From the NCBI GenBank assembly GCA_007745835.1, contig CP036424.1, positions 767,001 to 831,000 on the forward strand: a stretch of DNA of 64,000 nt. Direction: 5' to 3'. The position numbers and the translations under genes are program-made. Under the pieces are notes generated by a model. The model had not been told where the DNA came from, did not search any database, and saw only the letters and a list, made by a program, of their open reading frames with translations. Below are positions 51,503-61,237 of this stretch, one piece after another (the first letter of the stretch is position 1; every line of letters begins with the position of its first letter). This DNA comes from Planctomycetes bacterium MalM25. GTDB lineage: Bacteria; Planctomycetota; Planctomycetia; Pirellulales; Lacipirellulaceae.

Positions 51503-52579
51503 ATGAAGCCGCACCCCGCGATCCTGGCGGCGACCCTCTGCCTGCTGGCGCCGGTTTCATCCAGCCAAGCCGCCGATTTCATGTTCCGCGCCATCGTCGG
51601 CGGGAAGACAATCGAAGGCCGGCCGCTCACCTGGTCAGACGCGACGATGACCCTGCTGGGCCGCGACGGCCGACTGCACGAGTTCGCCCCCAGCCAGGCG
51701 AAGCGGGCGAAGCGGACCGCGCCGACGTTCCGGGGCTACAGCAGCGAGGAGATGCGGCAGCGCCTTTACGAGGAGTTCGGCAGCCGTTTCGACTTCACCT
51801 CGACCAACCATTACCTGGTCGCGCACCCGCGTGGCGAACGTGAGGAATGGGCGGAGCGCTTTGAGGGGCTGTATCGCTCTTTCGTCCGTTACTTCCGAGT
51901 CCGCGGCTTCACGCCCACCGAGCCGCCCTACCCGATGTTGGCGGTCGTGTTCGGCAATCGTTCGGAGTACCAGCGTTACGTGGCGACCTCCTCGTCCGGC
52001 GCGCCGACCGGGGCGCTCGGGCACTACGAGCCGCGCAGCAACCGCGTCTACCTCTACGACCAAAGCTCCGCCGGCGGGGACGATCGTTGGGAGGAGACGG
52101 CCGCCACCGTGATCCACGAGGCGACGCACCAGACCGCGTACAACGTGGGCGTGCACACGCGCTTCGCCGTCGGGCCGCGCTGGGTCAGCGAGGGGCTCGC
52201 CACCATGTTCGAGGCTCGCGGCGTCCACGACGCCCGCAGCTACGACCGGGGCGACAGCCGCATCAATCGGGGACGGCTCTACGATTTCAAACGGGACGTG
52301 CTCCCGAACCAGCCGCTCGGGCCGGTCGTGTCGTACATCGCTTCGGACCAGGCGTTCGATCGCACGCCGATCCTCGCCTACGCGCAGGCGTGGGCGCTGA
52401 CCTTCTTCCTGAGCGAGACGCGGCCCCAGCAGTACGCGGAGTACCTGGAACTCACCGCGGCTCGGCCCCTGTTCTCTGACTATGCGGCGAACGAACGCGT
52501 CGCCGACTTCCGACGCGTGTTCGGCGACGACCTGGAGCTCTTCGATGCGCAGTTCTTGAGCTACCTGCGCAATCTGTGA
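51503..52579 (+). CDS. DUF1570 protein, putative secreted zinc peptidase-like
   Basis: A 358-aa exported protein. Signal peptide 1-23 (ending SQA). Domain one (about 25-70) is a small beta module with KTIEGRPLTWSDATMTLLGRDGR; the DUF1570 part has NHYLVAHPRGEREEWAERFEGLYRSFVRYF. A gluzincin-like zinc motif follows: VIHEATHQTAYN (HExxH) and, after 23 residues, WVSEGLATMFE with a possible third ligand Glu. The family is common in planctomycetes and peptidase activity is inferred from these motifs only. Confidence 0.85.
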   Translation: MKPHPAILAATLCLLAPVSSSQAADFMFRAIVGGKTIEGRPLTWSDATMTLLGRDGRLHEFAPSQAKRAKRTAPTFRGYSSEEMRQRLYEEFGSRFDFTSTNHYLVAHPRGEREEWAERFEGLYRSFVRYFRVRGFTPTEPPYPMLAVVFGNRSEYQRYVATSSSGAPTGALGHYEPRSNRVYLYDQSSAGGDDRWEETAATVIHEATHQTAYNVGVHTRFAVGPRWVSEGLATMFEARGVHDARSYDRGDSRINRGRLYDFKRDVLPNQPLGPVVSYIASDQAFDRTPILAYAQAWALTFFLSETRPQQYAEYLELTAARPLFSDYAANERVADFRRVFGDDLELFDAQFLSYLRNL

Positions 52580-52805
52580 TCGCCCCGTTGGGTGGTTGGA
52601 CAAGTTACGGCTGTGTCGATCGTGGGCGTTGGCGCGCTCGCTCGGGCAGCGGATCGCGTGATAGCGTTGAAAGCGGCCCTTCGACTTGGCCGGTCAGGCG
52701 GACCTCGCCGATAGCTAGCAGCAGGCAAGGCACGGATACTTTGCCGGTTGGCGGCGTCCCCCGACCAACGCTCCCGCCCGCGACGCTCAGTAAGGAGATC
52801 GAGCT

Positions 52806-53876
52806 GTGGCCGCGAACCATCGCGACGAGACGATTGCGCCCTCCCAGGCGAACCCGGGTTTCAATTGGGCCCCGCTGTTGGTGGCCCTCGTGGCTCCGGC
52901 GCTGATTCTGCAAGTGGCGGTGGTGCGCCCCACGTCGAACCAGCTGGCCCACCTGCGTGGGCAGATCGCCGGGCTCGAGGCGACCATCGACGGGCTGAAG
53001 GCTCAGGAGCCGACGGCGGGCCGCACGGCCGGCCTGCTCGCGAAGCTGGCCGAACAGCAAGACTGCCTCGCCGGCGCCGAGGCGTCGATCGACCGCTTCG
53101 CGAAGCTCGAGGCACGCCTCGCCCGCGGCGTAGCCGACGCGGACCGAGCCGCGGAGGCGCTCGATCGGTTGGAAGGGCTCGTTGAACGCGTCGAGAATCA
53201 GTCCGATCTGCTGAACGACGCGCACCTGGCGCTCAACTCGCTCGCCGACGCCCCCGCCGAGCTGCACGCGGCGATCGATCGCGCCGGCAGGATCGCTCCC
53301 TCGGTCGGACAGGTCGAGCGACTGGCGGCGGAGCTGGGGAGGGCGCGTGAGCTCACCGAGGAGTCGTTCCAGCGGGTCGAGAGCTTGGTTGCGGTGCAAG
53401 AGTCGCTCGGGCTCGAAGCGGAACGCATCGCCGCCGCCAACGAGAAGCTCGACGGACTGGCGCGGCTCGAGTCGCGTCTGAACGCGCCGCTGCTGGCGGT
53501 TGGGGCTTCCCACGAGCGGCTCGACGCGCTGCTCCGCCTGAAGGACGCCGTCCTCGCTCAGACCGACGACTTGCCCGAGGCGTACGAGACCTTTGAGTTG
53601 GTTGTCGATCTGCAAGCCGACTACCAGAAGGCCCGCACCGTCTTCCGCACGATGCAGCGTCTGCTGGCCGATCTGGTGCTGCTGGAGCCCTCGATCTCCC
53701 GGATCGCCGCGGTGGTCGACCCGATGATCGACCGGACGAGCCTCGGCCGGCTCGGCGGCAGCGAGCTGAGGATGGTGCTCCGCGAGATGCGTGACCGGCG
53801 CGCGGTCGCCCTCGCGGAGCTGGAGCAGAGCGAGTCAGAAGAGGTGGCCGCCTCGTCGTCGGCGACTATCAAGTAG
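52806..53876 (+). CDS. Membrane-anchored coiled-coil protein, unknown function
   Basis: A 356-aa protein with GTG start. One N-terminal helix (about 20-40, WAPLLVALVAPALILQVAVV) is followed by almost uninterrupted heptads (LAHLRGQIAGLEATIDGL, LDRLEGLVERVENQSDLLNDAHLAL, LLRLKDAVLAQTDDL) to about residue 290. A short helical end follows. The LLNDAHLALNSL and SLVAVQESLGLEAERI words recur along its length. Probably an envelope-spanning spacer. No partner gene is obvious; the RND pump genes 94 nt later may be a separate unit. Confidence 0.72.
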   Translation: MAANHRDETIAPSQANPGFNWAPLLVALVAPALILQVAVVRPTSNQLAHLRGQIAGLEATIDGLKAQEPTAGRTAGLLAKLAEQQDCLAGAEASIDRFAKLEARLARGVADADRAAEALDRLEGLVERVENQSDLLNDAHLALNSLADAPAELHAAIDRAGRIAPSVGQVERLAAELGRARELTEESFQRVESLVAVQESLGLEAERIAAANEKLDGLARLESRLNAPLLAVGASHERLDALLRLKDAVLAQTDDLPEAYETFELVVDLQADYQKARTVFRTMQRLLADLVLLEPSISRIAAVVDPMIDRTSLGRLGGSELRMVLREMRDRRAVALAELEQSESEEVAASSSATIK

Positions 53877-53970
53877 TTGCTGTGAGTAGCGTCGCGGGTT
53901 CGGGGCGGTTAGTCTGCGAGCATCCGCAGAGACGATCCTGCCGTCCCGAGTCCTCAGGTTGTGCGAAGCG

Positions 53971-55320
53971 ATGACTGACTCACGCTGGTTGTACAGGCTG
54001 CTCACCTTGCTGTGCTTGGCCGGGTGCGCCGGCCCGTCGGCCCCGCCCCAACAGCAGCAGGGGCCGGTTGAGGTGACCGTGGCGCAGCCGCTGGTCATCC
54101 AGAGCCTCGATTGGGATTCGTACACGGGACGCTTGGCGCCGATCGAATCGGTCGAAGTTCGGGCGCGAGTGAACGGCTACCTCAAGTCGCACCATTTCGA
54201 GGAGGGGCAGCTGGTCGAGAAGGGCCAGCTCCTCTTCGTGATCGATCCGCGTCCCTACGAGGCGTCGCTCGCCCAAGCGAAGGCGTCGCGCGAGGAGGCG
54301 GTCGCCATCAGCCGCCAGACCGAAGCCCAGATCGCCGCCGCCGAGGCCCGCAAACAGCAGGTCGCCGCCCGGCTGCAGCTCGCGCTCGCCCAGCTCCGCC
54401 GCGCGAAGCCGCTGGTGCCCAGCGGCGCGATCAGCCAGGACGAGTACGACGAGTACCTCAGCGAGGCCCGCCAGGCCGAGGCGGACGGCTTCGCCGCGGA
54501 CGCGGAGATCGAATCGGCCAAGGCGGCGCTCAGCGCCGCGCAGGCGGCGGTCGTAACGGCCGAAGCCGCGCGGGACGCGGCCGAGCTCGACCTGAGTTAC
54601 TGTCGCATCACCGCTCCGATCACAGGAAAGATCAGCCGGCGGATGGTGACCGAGGGGAACTTGATCACGGGCAATTCGTTCGGCGTCCCTTTGACGACGA
54701 TCATTTCGTTCAACCCGATCCACGCCAATTTCGATTTCAACGAGCAGGCGTTGTTGGGCTACATCCGGCTCGATCAGGCAAACAAACGCGACAAGTCGCA
54801 ACGGGGCGAGCTGCCCGTGTACATGGCCTTGGCCGATGAAGAGGGGCACCCGCACCGCGGCTACATCAACTTCTTCGACAACCGAGTCGACCAAACGACC
54901 GGCTCGATGCGCGCCCGAGCGATCTTCCCGAACGACGATGGCCTGTTCGTGCCGGGGGTCTTTGTGCGGATCCGGCTCCCGGGCAGCCTCCCCGGCGAGC
55001 GGGTCCATCTCCCGGAGTACGCGGTCGCCACGGACCAGTCGTCGAAGATCGTGTTCGTGGTCGGCGAGGGTGGCAAGATCGAGACGCGGCCCATCAAGGT
55101 GGGCCGACGCTCCAAGGGACTGATCGTCGTCACGGAAGGACTCGACGGGTCGGAATGGGTGGTGGTCCGGGGCCTCCAGCGTTGCCAGCCGGGGGTCGAG
55201 GTGAAAACGACCCAAGAGGTCATCGAGCCGCTGTTCGAGGACGGCTTGCCCAATCAGCTCGAGCTGGTGCCCCCTTCGGAGTTCCTCGAGTCGGAGCAGA
55301 CCGCGGGGGCTTCTGAATGA
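53971..55320 (+). CDS. RND efflux periplasmic adaptor (membrane fusion) lipoprotein
   Basis: A 449-aa AcrA/MexA-type adaptor. The lipobox LAGC gives Cys19 as the lipidated residue. The barrel-sandwich half motif GRLAPIESVEVRARVNGYLKSHHFEEGQLVEKGQLLFVIDPRPYEASL is followed by an alpha-hairpin (about 95-200), the returning half YCRITAPITGKISRRMVTEGNLI, and the beta-barrel plus membrane-proximal domain. The ATG 53971 is preferred to TTG 53959. Its end overlaps the permease start by 4 nt, so the two are coupled. No outer-membrane channel gene is present nearby. Confidence 0.95.
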   Translation: MTDSRWLYRLLTLLCLAGCAGPSAPPQQQQGPVEVTVAQPLVIQSLDWDSYTGRLAPIESVEVRARVNGYLKSHHFEEGQLVEKGQLLFVIDPRPYEASLAQAKASREEAVAISRQTEAQIAAAEARKQQVAARLQLALAQLRRAKPLVPSGAISQDEYDEYLSEARQAEADGFAADAEIESAKAALSAAQAAVVTAEAARDAAELDLSYCRITAPITGKISRRMVTEGNLITGNSFGVPLTTIISFNPIHANFDFNEQALLGYIRLDQANKRDKSQRGELPVYMALADEEGHPHRGYINFFDNRVDQTTGSMRARAIFPNDDGLFVPGVFVRIRLPGSLPGERVHLPEYAVATDQSSKIVFVVGEGGKIETRPIKVGRRSKGLIVVTEGLDGSEWVVVRGLQRCQPGVEVKTTQEVIEPLFEDGLPNQLELVPPSEFLESEQTAGASE

Positions 55321-58300
55321 GCTTCGCTCACTTCTTCATCGATCGACCGATCTTCGCGTCGGTGCTGTCGATCGTGGTCGTCATCATCGGCACGATCAGC
55401 TACTTCGTGCTGCCGGTCGCGCAGTACCCGGAGATCGCGCTGCCGACGGTCGTGGTGACCGCGAACTACTCCGGCGCGACGCCCGAGACCATCGCCGAGA
55501 CGGTCGCCACGCCGCTCGAGCAAGAGATCAACGGCGTCGAGGGGATGCTCTACATGCAGTCCCAATCGACGCCCGACGGCACGATGAAGCTGACGATCAC
55601 GTTCAAGCTCGGGACGGACGTCGATCAGGCGCAGGTCCTCGTGCAGAACCGGGTGTCGATCGCGCTGCCCCGGTTGCCGCAAGAGGTGCAGCAGGTCGGT
55701 GTGACGACCAAGAAGTCGTCGCCCGAGATCCTGATGGTGGTCCACCTGACCTCCCCCGACGCGAGCCGCGATCAGCTGTACATCGCCAACTACGCGTACC
55801 TGCAGATCCGGGACGTGCTCTCCCGCCTGGAGGGCGTCGGCGACCTGACGATCTTCGGAGCCGCCGAGTACAGCATGCGGGTCTGGCTCGACGTCGAGAA
55901 GATCTCCTCCCTCGACCTCACGGCGGGCGACGTGGTTAACGCGCTGCGTGAGCAGAACGTCCAAGTCGCCGCGGGTAAGATCGGCGAGCCTCCCCTGGAG
56001 AACCCGACCGATTTCCAGCTGATGATCTCCGCGCAGGGTCGGCTCAAGACGCCCCAAGAGTTTGGTGACATCGTCGTGAAGCGTGGCGACGACGGTCGGT
56101 TGACCCGGGTGCGCGACGTGGCACGGGTGGAGCTCGGCGCCAAGGATTACAGCGTCACCAGTTACCTGGATGGCGAGAACGCGATCGCGGTGTTGCTCTA
56201 CCAGCGCCCGGGGACGAACAGCGTCGCCACCTCGGCCGAGATCATCGAGACGATGGATCGGCTGAAGGAGAACTTCCCTCCCGGGCTCGATTATACGATC
56301 GCGTACAACCCGACGCAGTTCGTCAAGCAATCGATCGATGAAGTGTTTGTCACGCTTCTTCAATCGGCTGGGCTGGTGGTCCTGACGGTCTTCATCTTCC
56401 TGCAGCGTTGGCAGGCGACGCTGATCCCGGTTGTCGCGATCCCGATCTCACTGGTCGGCACGTTCATCGTGATGAACGCGCTCGGGTTCAGCCTGAACAA
56501 CCTTTCCCTGTTCGGCCTCGTGCTGGCGATCGGCATCGTTGTTGATGACGCGATCGTTGTCGTTGAGAGCGTCGAGCGGCTGATCGCGAACGGCCTCCGC
56601 CCCAAGGAAGCGACCAAGCAGGCGATGACCGAGGTCGGCTCGGCGCTCATCGCGACGACGCTTGTGCTGGTCGCCGTGTTCGTGCCCACGTCGTTCATGT
56701 CGGGCATCAGCGGGCAGTTCTACCAGCAGTTCGCGATCACGATCGCGGCGGCAACCGTGTTCAGCACGTTCGTTTCGCTCACTCTCACCCCGGCGCTGTG
56801 CGGCCTGCTGCTCGAGCCTGGCGACGCCAAGCCGGGGCCGATCTCCCGGTTCATGAACCTCGCGTTCGGTTGGTTCTTCCGTCCGTTCAACGCGGCGTTC
56901 GATTGGCTCAGCGGTCTCTACGCCGGCTCCATCCGCCGCATCGTGCGGCTGGGATTCATCATGCTCCTGTTTTACGGTGGAATGCTCTACGCCACACGCA
57001 TGAGCTTTGACATCGTGCCGACCGGGTTCATCCCGGAGCAGGACCAGGGCTACCTGCTGCTCACGGCGCAGTTGCCGGACAGCGCTTCGCTCGCTCGGAC
57101 CGACGACGTGGTCAAGCAGATGAACGAGATCGTGATGGGCACGCCGGGCGTGTCCCACTCGGTCGCGCTCGGCGGGTTCTCGGGCGCCACGATGGTGCAG
57201 GCCCCCAACGCGGCCACCTGCTTCGCCACGCTCACCGACGCGAAAGAGCGCGCCAGGCAGGGCCGCACCGTGGACGTCCTCGTGAAGGAGCTGCGAGAGA
57301 AGTTCCAGGAGATCCAGGAAGCGCAGACCGTCGTGCTCATGCCGCCGAGCGTGCCCGGGATCGGCTCGGGCGGCGGCCCCAAGATGTACGTGCAAGACGT
57401 CGGTGGCCGCGGCTACGACGCGCTCGGCCAGGCGACCATGGAGATGGTCGGCGAGGCGAACCGGCAACGCGGCCCGCAGTCCGGCTTGGCGGGGGCTTTC
57501 TCGTTCTACCGCCCCGCGACGCCGCAGCTCTACGCCGACATCGATCGGGTGCGCACGCAGCAGCTCGACGTGCCGCTCTCGAATGTCTTCGAGACGTTGC
57601 AGATCTACCTGGGGTCGCTCTACGTGAACGACTTCAACTACCTCGGCCGCACCTACCGTGTCACCGCGCAGGCCGAAGAGAAGTACCGGAACGAGCCCGA
57701 CGACGTGCTCCGTCTGAGGACCCGCAGCGCAAGCGGCGCGATCGTGCCCCTCGGCACGCTGGTGCAGATGAAGCAGCGCGTCGGCGCCGACCGCATCATC
57801 CGCTACAACCTCTACCCCGCCGCCGAGCTCCAGGCGGGCACGTTCCCCGGCGCGAGCACCGGGCAGGCGATCAACTCCCTGGAACAGATCGCCGGCGAGG
57901 CCTTGCCCCTCGGGTTCTCTTTTGAGTGGACTGACCTGGCCTACCAAGAGACCCACCAAGACGAGCAGGGCGGCATCCCGACGCTGCTGATTTTCCCGCT
58001 GTGCATCGTCTTCGTGTTCCTGACTCTCAGCGCCCAGTACGAGAGCTGGCTCTTGCCGCTGGCGGTCATCCTGATCGTGCCGCTCTGCCTGCTCTTCGCG
58101 ATGACGGGCGTCTTCTTGCGTGGGCTGGACAACAACGTCCTCACACAAATCGGTTTCGTCGTGCTGATCGCACTGGCGTGCAAGAACGCAATCCTCATCG
58201 TCGAGTACGCCAAGACGCTCGAGGATGAGGGCCGCAGCCGATACGAAGCCGCCGTCGAGGCGTGCCGCCTCCGCTTGCGGGCGATCCTGATGACGGCCCT

Positions 58301-58496
58301 GTCCTTCGTGCTTGGTGTCTTGCCCCTGCTGTTCGCTACCGGCGCCGGCTCGGAGATGCGCCGCGCGCTCGGCACGGCGGTCTTCGCCGGCATGCTGGGC
58401 GTGACGACGATGGGCCTCTTCCTGACGCCCGTGTTCTACGTGCTGCTCCGTTGGTTCGTCGCCCGAAGGCAAGCCAAGCAGGAGGAGGCGGCTTAG
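55317..58496 (+). CDS. RND multidrug efflux permease (HAE1, AcrB type)
   Basis: A 1059-aa proton-driven exporter. N-terminus MSFAHFFIDRPIFASVLSIVVVIIG, then IALPTVVVTANYSGATPETIAETVATPLEQEINGVEGMLYMQSQS. Helix 4 carries GLVLAIGIVVDDAIVVVESVERL with the two proton-relay Asp residues, the Lys partner lies in helix 10, and the F-loop GFIPEQDQGYLLL precedes the second pore half. Twelve helices and the docking domains give full AcrB length. Translationally coupled to the adaptor gene. Substrates cannot be predicted. Confidence 0.96.
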   Translation: MSFAHFFIDRPIFASVLSIVVVIIGTISYFVLPVAQYPEIALPTVVVTANYSGATPETIAETVATPLEQEINGVEGMLYMQSQSTPDGTMKLTITFKLGTDVDQAQVLVQNRVSIALPRLPQEVQQVGVTTKKSSPEILMVVHLTSPDASRDQLYIANYAYLQIRDVLSRLEGVGDLTIFGAAEYSMRVWLDVEKISSLDLTAGDVVNALREQNVQVAAGKIGEPPLENPTDFQLMISAQGRLKTPQEFGDIVVKRGDDGRLTRVRDVARVELGAKDYSVTSYLDGENAIAVLLYQRPGTNSVATSAEIIETMDRLKENFPPGLDYTIAYNPTQFVKQSIDEVFVTLLQSAGLVVLTVFIFLQRWQATLIPVVAIPISLVGTFIVMNALGFSLNNLSLFGLVLAIGIVVDDAIVVVESVERLIANGLRPKEATKQAMTEVGSALIATTLVLVAVFVPTSFMSGISGQFYQQFAITIAAATVFSTFVSLTLTPALCGLLLEPGDAKPGPISRFMNLAFGWFFRPFNAAFDWLSGLYAGSIRRIVRLGFIMLLFYGGMLYATRMSFDIVPTGFIPEQDQGYLLLTAQLPDSASLARTDDVVKQMNEIVMGTPGVSHSVALGGFSGATMVQAPNAATCFATLTDAKERARQGRTVDVLVKELREKFQEIQEAQTVVLMPPSVPGIGSGGGPKMYVQDVGGRGYDALGQATMEMVGEANRQRGPQSGLAGAFSFYRPATPQLYADIDRVRTQQLDVPLSNVFETLQIYLGSLYVNDFNYLGRTYRVTAQAEEKYRNEPDDVLRLRTRSASGAIVPLGTLVQMKQRVGADRIIRYNLYPAAELQAGTFPGASTGQAINSLEQIAGEALPLGFSFEWTDLAYQETHQDEQGGIPTLLIFPLCIVFVFLTLSAQYESWLLPLAVILIVPLCLLFAMTGVFLRGLDNNVLTQIGFVVLIALACKNAILIVEYAKTLEDEGRSRYEAAVEACRLRLRAILMTALSFVLGVLPLLFATGAGSEMRRALGTAVFAGMLGVTTMGLFLTPVFYVLLRWFVARRQAKQEEAA

Positions 58497-59059
58497 CCTT
58501 CCGCTTCGGCTGCCCACTTGGCGTTCACGTTGTGCGAGTGCCGCACCTGGCAGCGGATGCGGCTGGAGACCGCCGCGACGGGGCGGTGGCTCGGCGGGAT
58601 CGGCTCCACTTCGCCGTGGTAGCGGCAGGCGAGGTTCCACTGGTCGTCGTCCGAGGACCATCGCCAACGCAGGTCGTCGTCGTCACGGTAGACGCGCCCG
58701 TCGGCCATGACCGACGCGATCTTCTCGATCGCCACGGCGACCTCCGCCGGATCGGCGACGATGTGGCCGCCCTCAAGAACCAACCTCGCCGCCATGGCGC
58801 TCGCCGCTTTCACGATTGCTGGTAGGGGCGGCTCCTCCACCATCAGTTGCTCGTAGTCGGTGCAGCAGTCGTAGACCGCCTCGTGGCAGGAGACCCGCAC
58901 CCCGTACCAGTGCGGCCCGCGCCGTGTGTGCAGGTAGAGCGACTCGCTGTTGGGGGAGTGTTCCAGGTGGCAGACGATGCCCGCCCCCTCCGCCGACGCC
59001 ATGCCGGCTTGGGCGATAAGCCGCGTCGCGTCGTGACGGGTGTGCGGGTTGTCGGGCAT
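58493..59059 (-). CDS. Hypothetical protein
   Basis: A 188-aa soluble protein, ATG 59059. Segments: RLIAQAGMASAEGAGIVCHLEHSPNSESLYLHTRRGPHWYGVRVSCHEAVYDCCTDYEQLMVEEPPLPAIVKAASAMAARLVLEGG, then a C-terminal part rich in Trp, Arg and His (RWRWSSDDDQWNLACRYHGEVEPI). The conserved cysteines and histidines may bind metal, but this is speculation. The frame is open to 59587, but that extension is the antisense of the Pro/Ala/Glu region of the next gene and is rejected. Overlaps the permease stop by 4 bp, tail-to-tail. Confidence 0.68.
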   Translation of the reverse strand: MPDNPHTRHDATRLIAQAGMASAEGAGIVCHLEHSPNSESLYLHTRRGPHWYGVRVSCHEAVYDCCTDYEQLMVEEPPLPAIVKAASAMAARLVLEGGHIVADPAEVAVAIEKIASVMADGRVYRDDDDLRWRWSSDDDQWNLACRYHGEVEPIPPSHRPVAAVSSRIRCQVRHSHNVNAKWAAEAEG

Positions 59060-59183
59060 GCGTTGTCGTGAAGGATGCGAGGCGACGCGTTGTCGCACGG
59101 AGACGAGGCTGTCTCGGGTTTCCCGTCCGAGTACCATGGAGGCAGGCGGAAACCCCCTTAAGCCTTGCGTGGAGAGCGGTCCT

Positions 59184-60059
59184 GTGCAACGTATCAGCCT
59201 GTTGATGGTCCTGGCGATCGGCCTGTTCTTAGCCGGCACCCCCCTCATGGCCCAGGAGGCCGCGGCGCCCGAAGCTCCAGCCACGGCCCCCGCGGACGGC
59301 GTGCCCGCTACGCCCGAAGCTCCGCCCGAAACAACTCCCGACCCCCCGGCTCCCGAAGAACCCGTAGCCGAGGAACCCGCCGCTCCCGAGCCCGAGGCGC
59401 CCGCCGAGCCCACCCCCCCGTCCGCAGAAGCCACGACCGAAGAGGCGCCGGCCGTCGAAGAGGCTGATCCGACGGAGGCCGTGGCCGAAGAAGAATCGGG
59501 CGAGGCCGTCTCAGACGAGCTCGCCGAGGAACCGGTCGCCGAGACGACCGATTGGTCCGGGCTCATGGAACGCGCCCCGGCATTCATCGCTTTGACCCAC
59601 CACGCCGCGGTTCACCTCCCGATTGCGCTATGGCTGTTGGGCGCCTTCTTCGTGCTGGTCGGCCTGGTCGCGCCGTCGTGGCGCAACCAGGTGCCCATGG
59701 CTTGCCTGCTGGGTGGCACGGCGACTTCGATCGTCGCCGCCGCCAGCGGCTGGTGGTACGCCGCCTACGAATGGGGGGAAGAGTGGGCTTGGGGCGATGG
59801 CTTCTCGCTCGAGGAGCACCTTGATAAACACCGTTGGACGGGCGTCATGCTCGTGATTGCGTCTCTGATGCTCTCAATCCTCGCCCTCATCAGCCAAGCG
59901 AAGGAGGGCAAGGCGAAGAAGCTCGCTATCTTCTGGCGGCTCGGTTTGCTCGCGCTCGCGGCCGCGGTCGCCTGGGAAGGGCATATCGGCGGTGAGATGA
60001 TCCACGGCGAAGGCTTCCTTGAAGAGGCCTTCGACGTTTGGATCAATGGTGAAGAGTAG
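59184..60059 (+). CDS. Membrane protein with Pro/Ala/Glu linker and DUF2231-type domain
   Basis: A roughly 291-aa exported membrane protein. Signal-like segment 2-23 (ending MAQ), then about 105 residues of Pro/Ala/Glu/Thr repeats (EAPATAPADG, EPVAEEPAAPEPEAPAEPT). A four-helix DUF2231 block follows with ALTHHAAVHLPIALWLLGAFFVLVGL and, at the end, GHIGGEMIHGEGF. His-rich helices suggest haem or metal binding, as DUF2231 proteins accompany planctomycete cytochromes. GTG 59184 has GGAGAG upstream; ATG 59136 is an alternative. Tail-to-tail overlap of 17 bp with the next gene. Confidence 0.78.
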   Translation: MQRISLLMVLAIGLFLAGTPLMAQEAAAPEAPATAPADGVPATPEAPPETTPDPPAPEEPVAEEPAAPEPEAPAEPTPPSAEATTEEAPAVEEADPTEAVAEEESGEAVSDELAEEPVAETTDWSGLMERAPAFIALTHHAAVHLPIALWLLGAFFVLVGLVAPSWRNQVPMACLLGGTATSIVAAASGWWYAAYEWGEEWAWGDGFSLEEHLDKHRWTGVMLVIASLMLSILALISQAKEGKAKKLAIFWRLGLLALAAAVAWEGHIGGEMIHGEGFLEEAFDVWINGEE

Positions 60060-60900
60060 TCGAGTACGGCTCGGGTCCGTACAGCGGTTGGTCCGCCTCG
60101 ATCTGGTTCGCTTGGTAGCGTCCGATCACGTGCCCGACCGCGGCTCCGCCGATCGATAGCAGGGCGTCGCCCTGCGGGATGAACACCGCCGCCTGACCGC
60201 CGACCTCTTTTCCGAGTTGCGGGTGGAGCACTCGGCGGGCCTCGGCCTGCTCGGCGGTCGTGCCCGTTTCGTCGACATGCTCGAAGACGACCTCCTTGGA
60301 ACGCGCCTCGTGGACGAGCCCTACGAGGGGTAGCAGACGCATCGCGGAGTAGAGCCCGGGGTGCGACTTCTCGTGTGTGTCGTACGCCTGGGCGGCTTGC
60401 TCCATCGCGAGCGCCGGCACGTCGGAATAGACATGCACCGTGTCGGTGAACGGGTTGTACCAATCGCCACCGACCAGCCGGCCGGGGATGATCGAGTAAC
60501 CAAGCGTGTAGATCGCGCCGACGGTCGCCCGCCAGGGGAGCCCGACGCGGTCGTTCTCCGCTAGCCGTCGCCACTCGCCGATCGGGTCGTACTGGTTCAC
60601 CCGGACCATGACGCCGTCGACCCCCTTCGCAGAGAGGAAGTCGGTGGTCTCCTCGACCGTCTCGTACGAGACGTCGTGGTTGTCGGCACGGGGATCGAGA
60701 AGCAGCAGCTTGTTCGGCACGCCGATGACCCAGCCGACGCCGTCGAGGAACGGGCGCGGCTCCCCGTGCTCGACGTCGATCTCGATGCCCGGCCCGCCCA
60801 GCGTGACGGGGCCCTCGTCGATCACGATCGGATCGTTGGCCACGGCGGAAACCGTCGTCGAAGTTGCTAGCACCGCGAAGCAAGCGGACAGAATGCGCAT
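60043..60900 (-). CDS. Secreted hypothetical protein
   Basis: A 285-aa protein beginning with a signal peptide (MRILSACFAVLATSTTVSAVA). The mature part contains IVIDEGPVTLGGPGIEIDVEHGEPRPFLDGVGWVIGVPNKLLLLDPR, ATVGAIYTLGYSIIPGRLVGGDWYNPFTDTVHVYSDVPALAMEQAAQAYDTHEKSHPGLYSAMRLLPLVGLVHEARS. The DTHEKSHPG stretch could hold a metal site. ATG 60900 is chosen over TTG 60987 because the signal peptide starts there. No family recognised. Confidence 0.7.
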   Translation of the reverse strand: MRILSACFAVLATSTTVSAVANDPIVIDEGPVTLGGPGIEIDVEHGEPRPFLDGVGWVIGVPNKLLLLDPRADNHDVSYETVEETTDFLSAKGVDGVMVRVNQYDPIGEWRRLAENDRVGLPWRATVGAIYTLGYSIIPGRLVGGDWYNPFTDTVHVYSDVPALAMEQAAQAYDTHEKSHPGLYSAMRLLPLVGLVHEARSKEVVFEHVDETGTTAEQAEARRVLHPQLGKEVGGQAAVFIPQGDALLSIGGAAVGHVIGRYQANQIEADQPLYGPEPYSTTLHH

Positions 60901-61153
60901 CGCCCAAACCCCGTTCCAGTAGGTTGAGCCGGCCCGTGTGGCCAGCGCGCGCAGGGTAGGGGGGACGCCAACCCGGGCCAAGGCCATTCCCTGCGCTATC
61001 GGCTCTGGTAGCCACGCAATCGCGTGCTGGCGACGCAGGTCTGTCGTCTAAAAAATGCGGGCCCCAGAAGTACTGGTACTGAGGGTCCCACAGCATGAGA
61101 GGAGCTAGCACAGCTGGAAACCGCCAGCAACCAGTTAGCCCCGCGAGGCGAGG

Positions 61154-61172
61154 GTCTTGGCATAGCCAAGCC
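61154..61172. other. Short hairpin beside the tRNA fragment
   Basis: CTTGGC-ATA-GCCAAG forms a tight stem, bordered by GG and CC. It lies in the 290-nt stretch 60901-61190, which otherwise shows no gene. It would be just 3' of the tRNA fragment on the minus strand. No U-run. Confidence 0.3.
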
Positions 61173-61190
61173 GAGCCCGCCAGCAAGAAG

Positions 61191-61237
61191 TAGCGGCGGA
61201 GGGACTCGAACCCCCGACACGCGGATTATGATTCCGC
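61191..61237 (-). pseudogene. 3' half of a tRNA (anticodon CAU), likely attachment-site scar
   Basis: On the minus strand a complete tRNA 3' half is visible: anticodon arm GCGGA-ATCATAA-TCCGC (anticodon CAT), variable bases, T-arm GGGGG-TTCGAGT-CCCTC, acceptor strand CGCCGCT and discriminator A. The 5' half is missing: no D-arm or AGCGGCG acceptor partner lies upstream. Integrases commonly use tRNA 3' ends as attachment sites and leave such copies. It may derive from tRNA-Met or tRNA-Ile2. Confidence 0.65.

Noticed and set aside
56448-58667. A 739-codon minus-strand frame opposite the AcrB-type permease gene
   Set aside because: Antisense shadow of a conserved gene, with no domain and biased composition. 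The same applies to long mirror frames at 40636-42534, 42647-43849 and 46069-47388.
59060-59587. N-terminal extension of the 58493 minus-strand gene (Ser/Gly/Ala-rich)
   Set aside because: It is the complement of the Pro/Ala/Glu-rich linker of the DUF2231 gene; coding signal on this strand begins only at ATG 59059.
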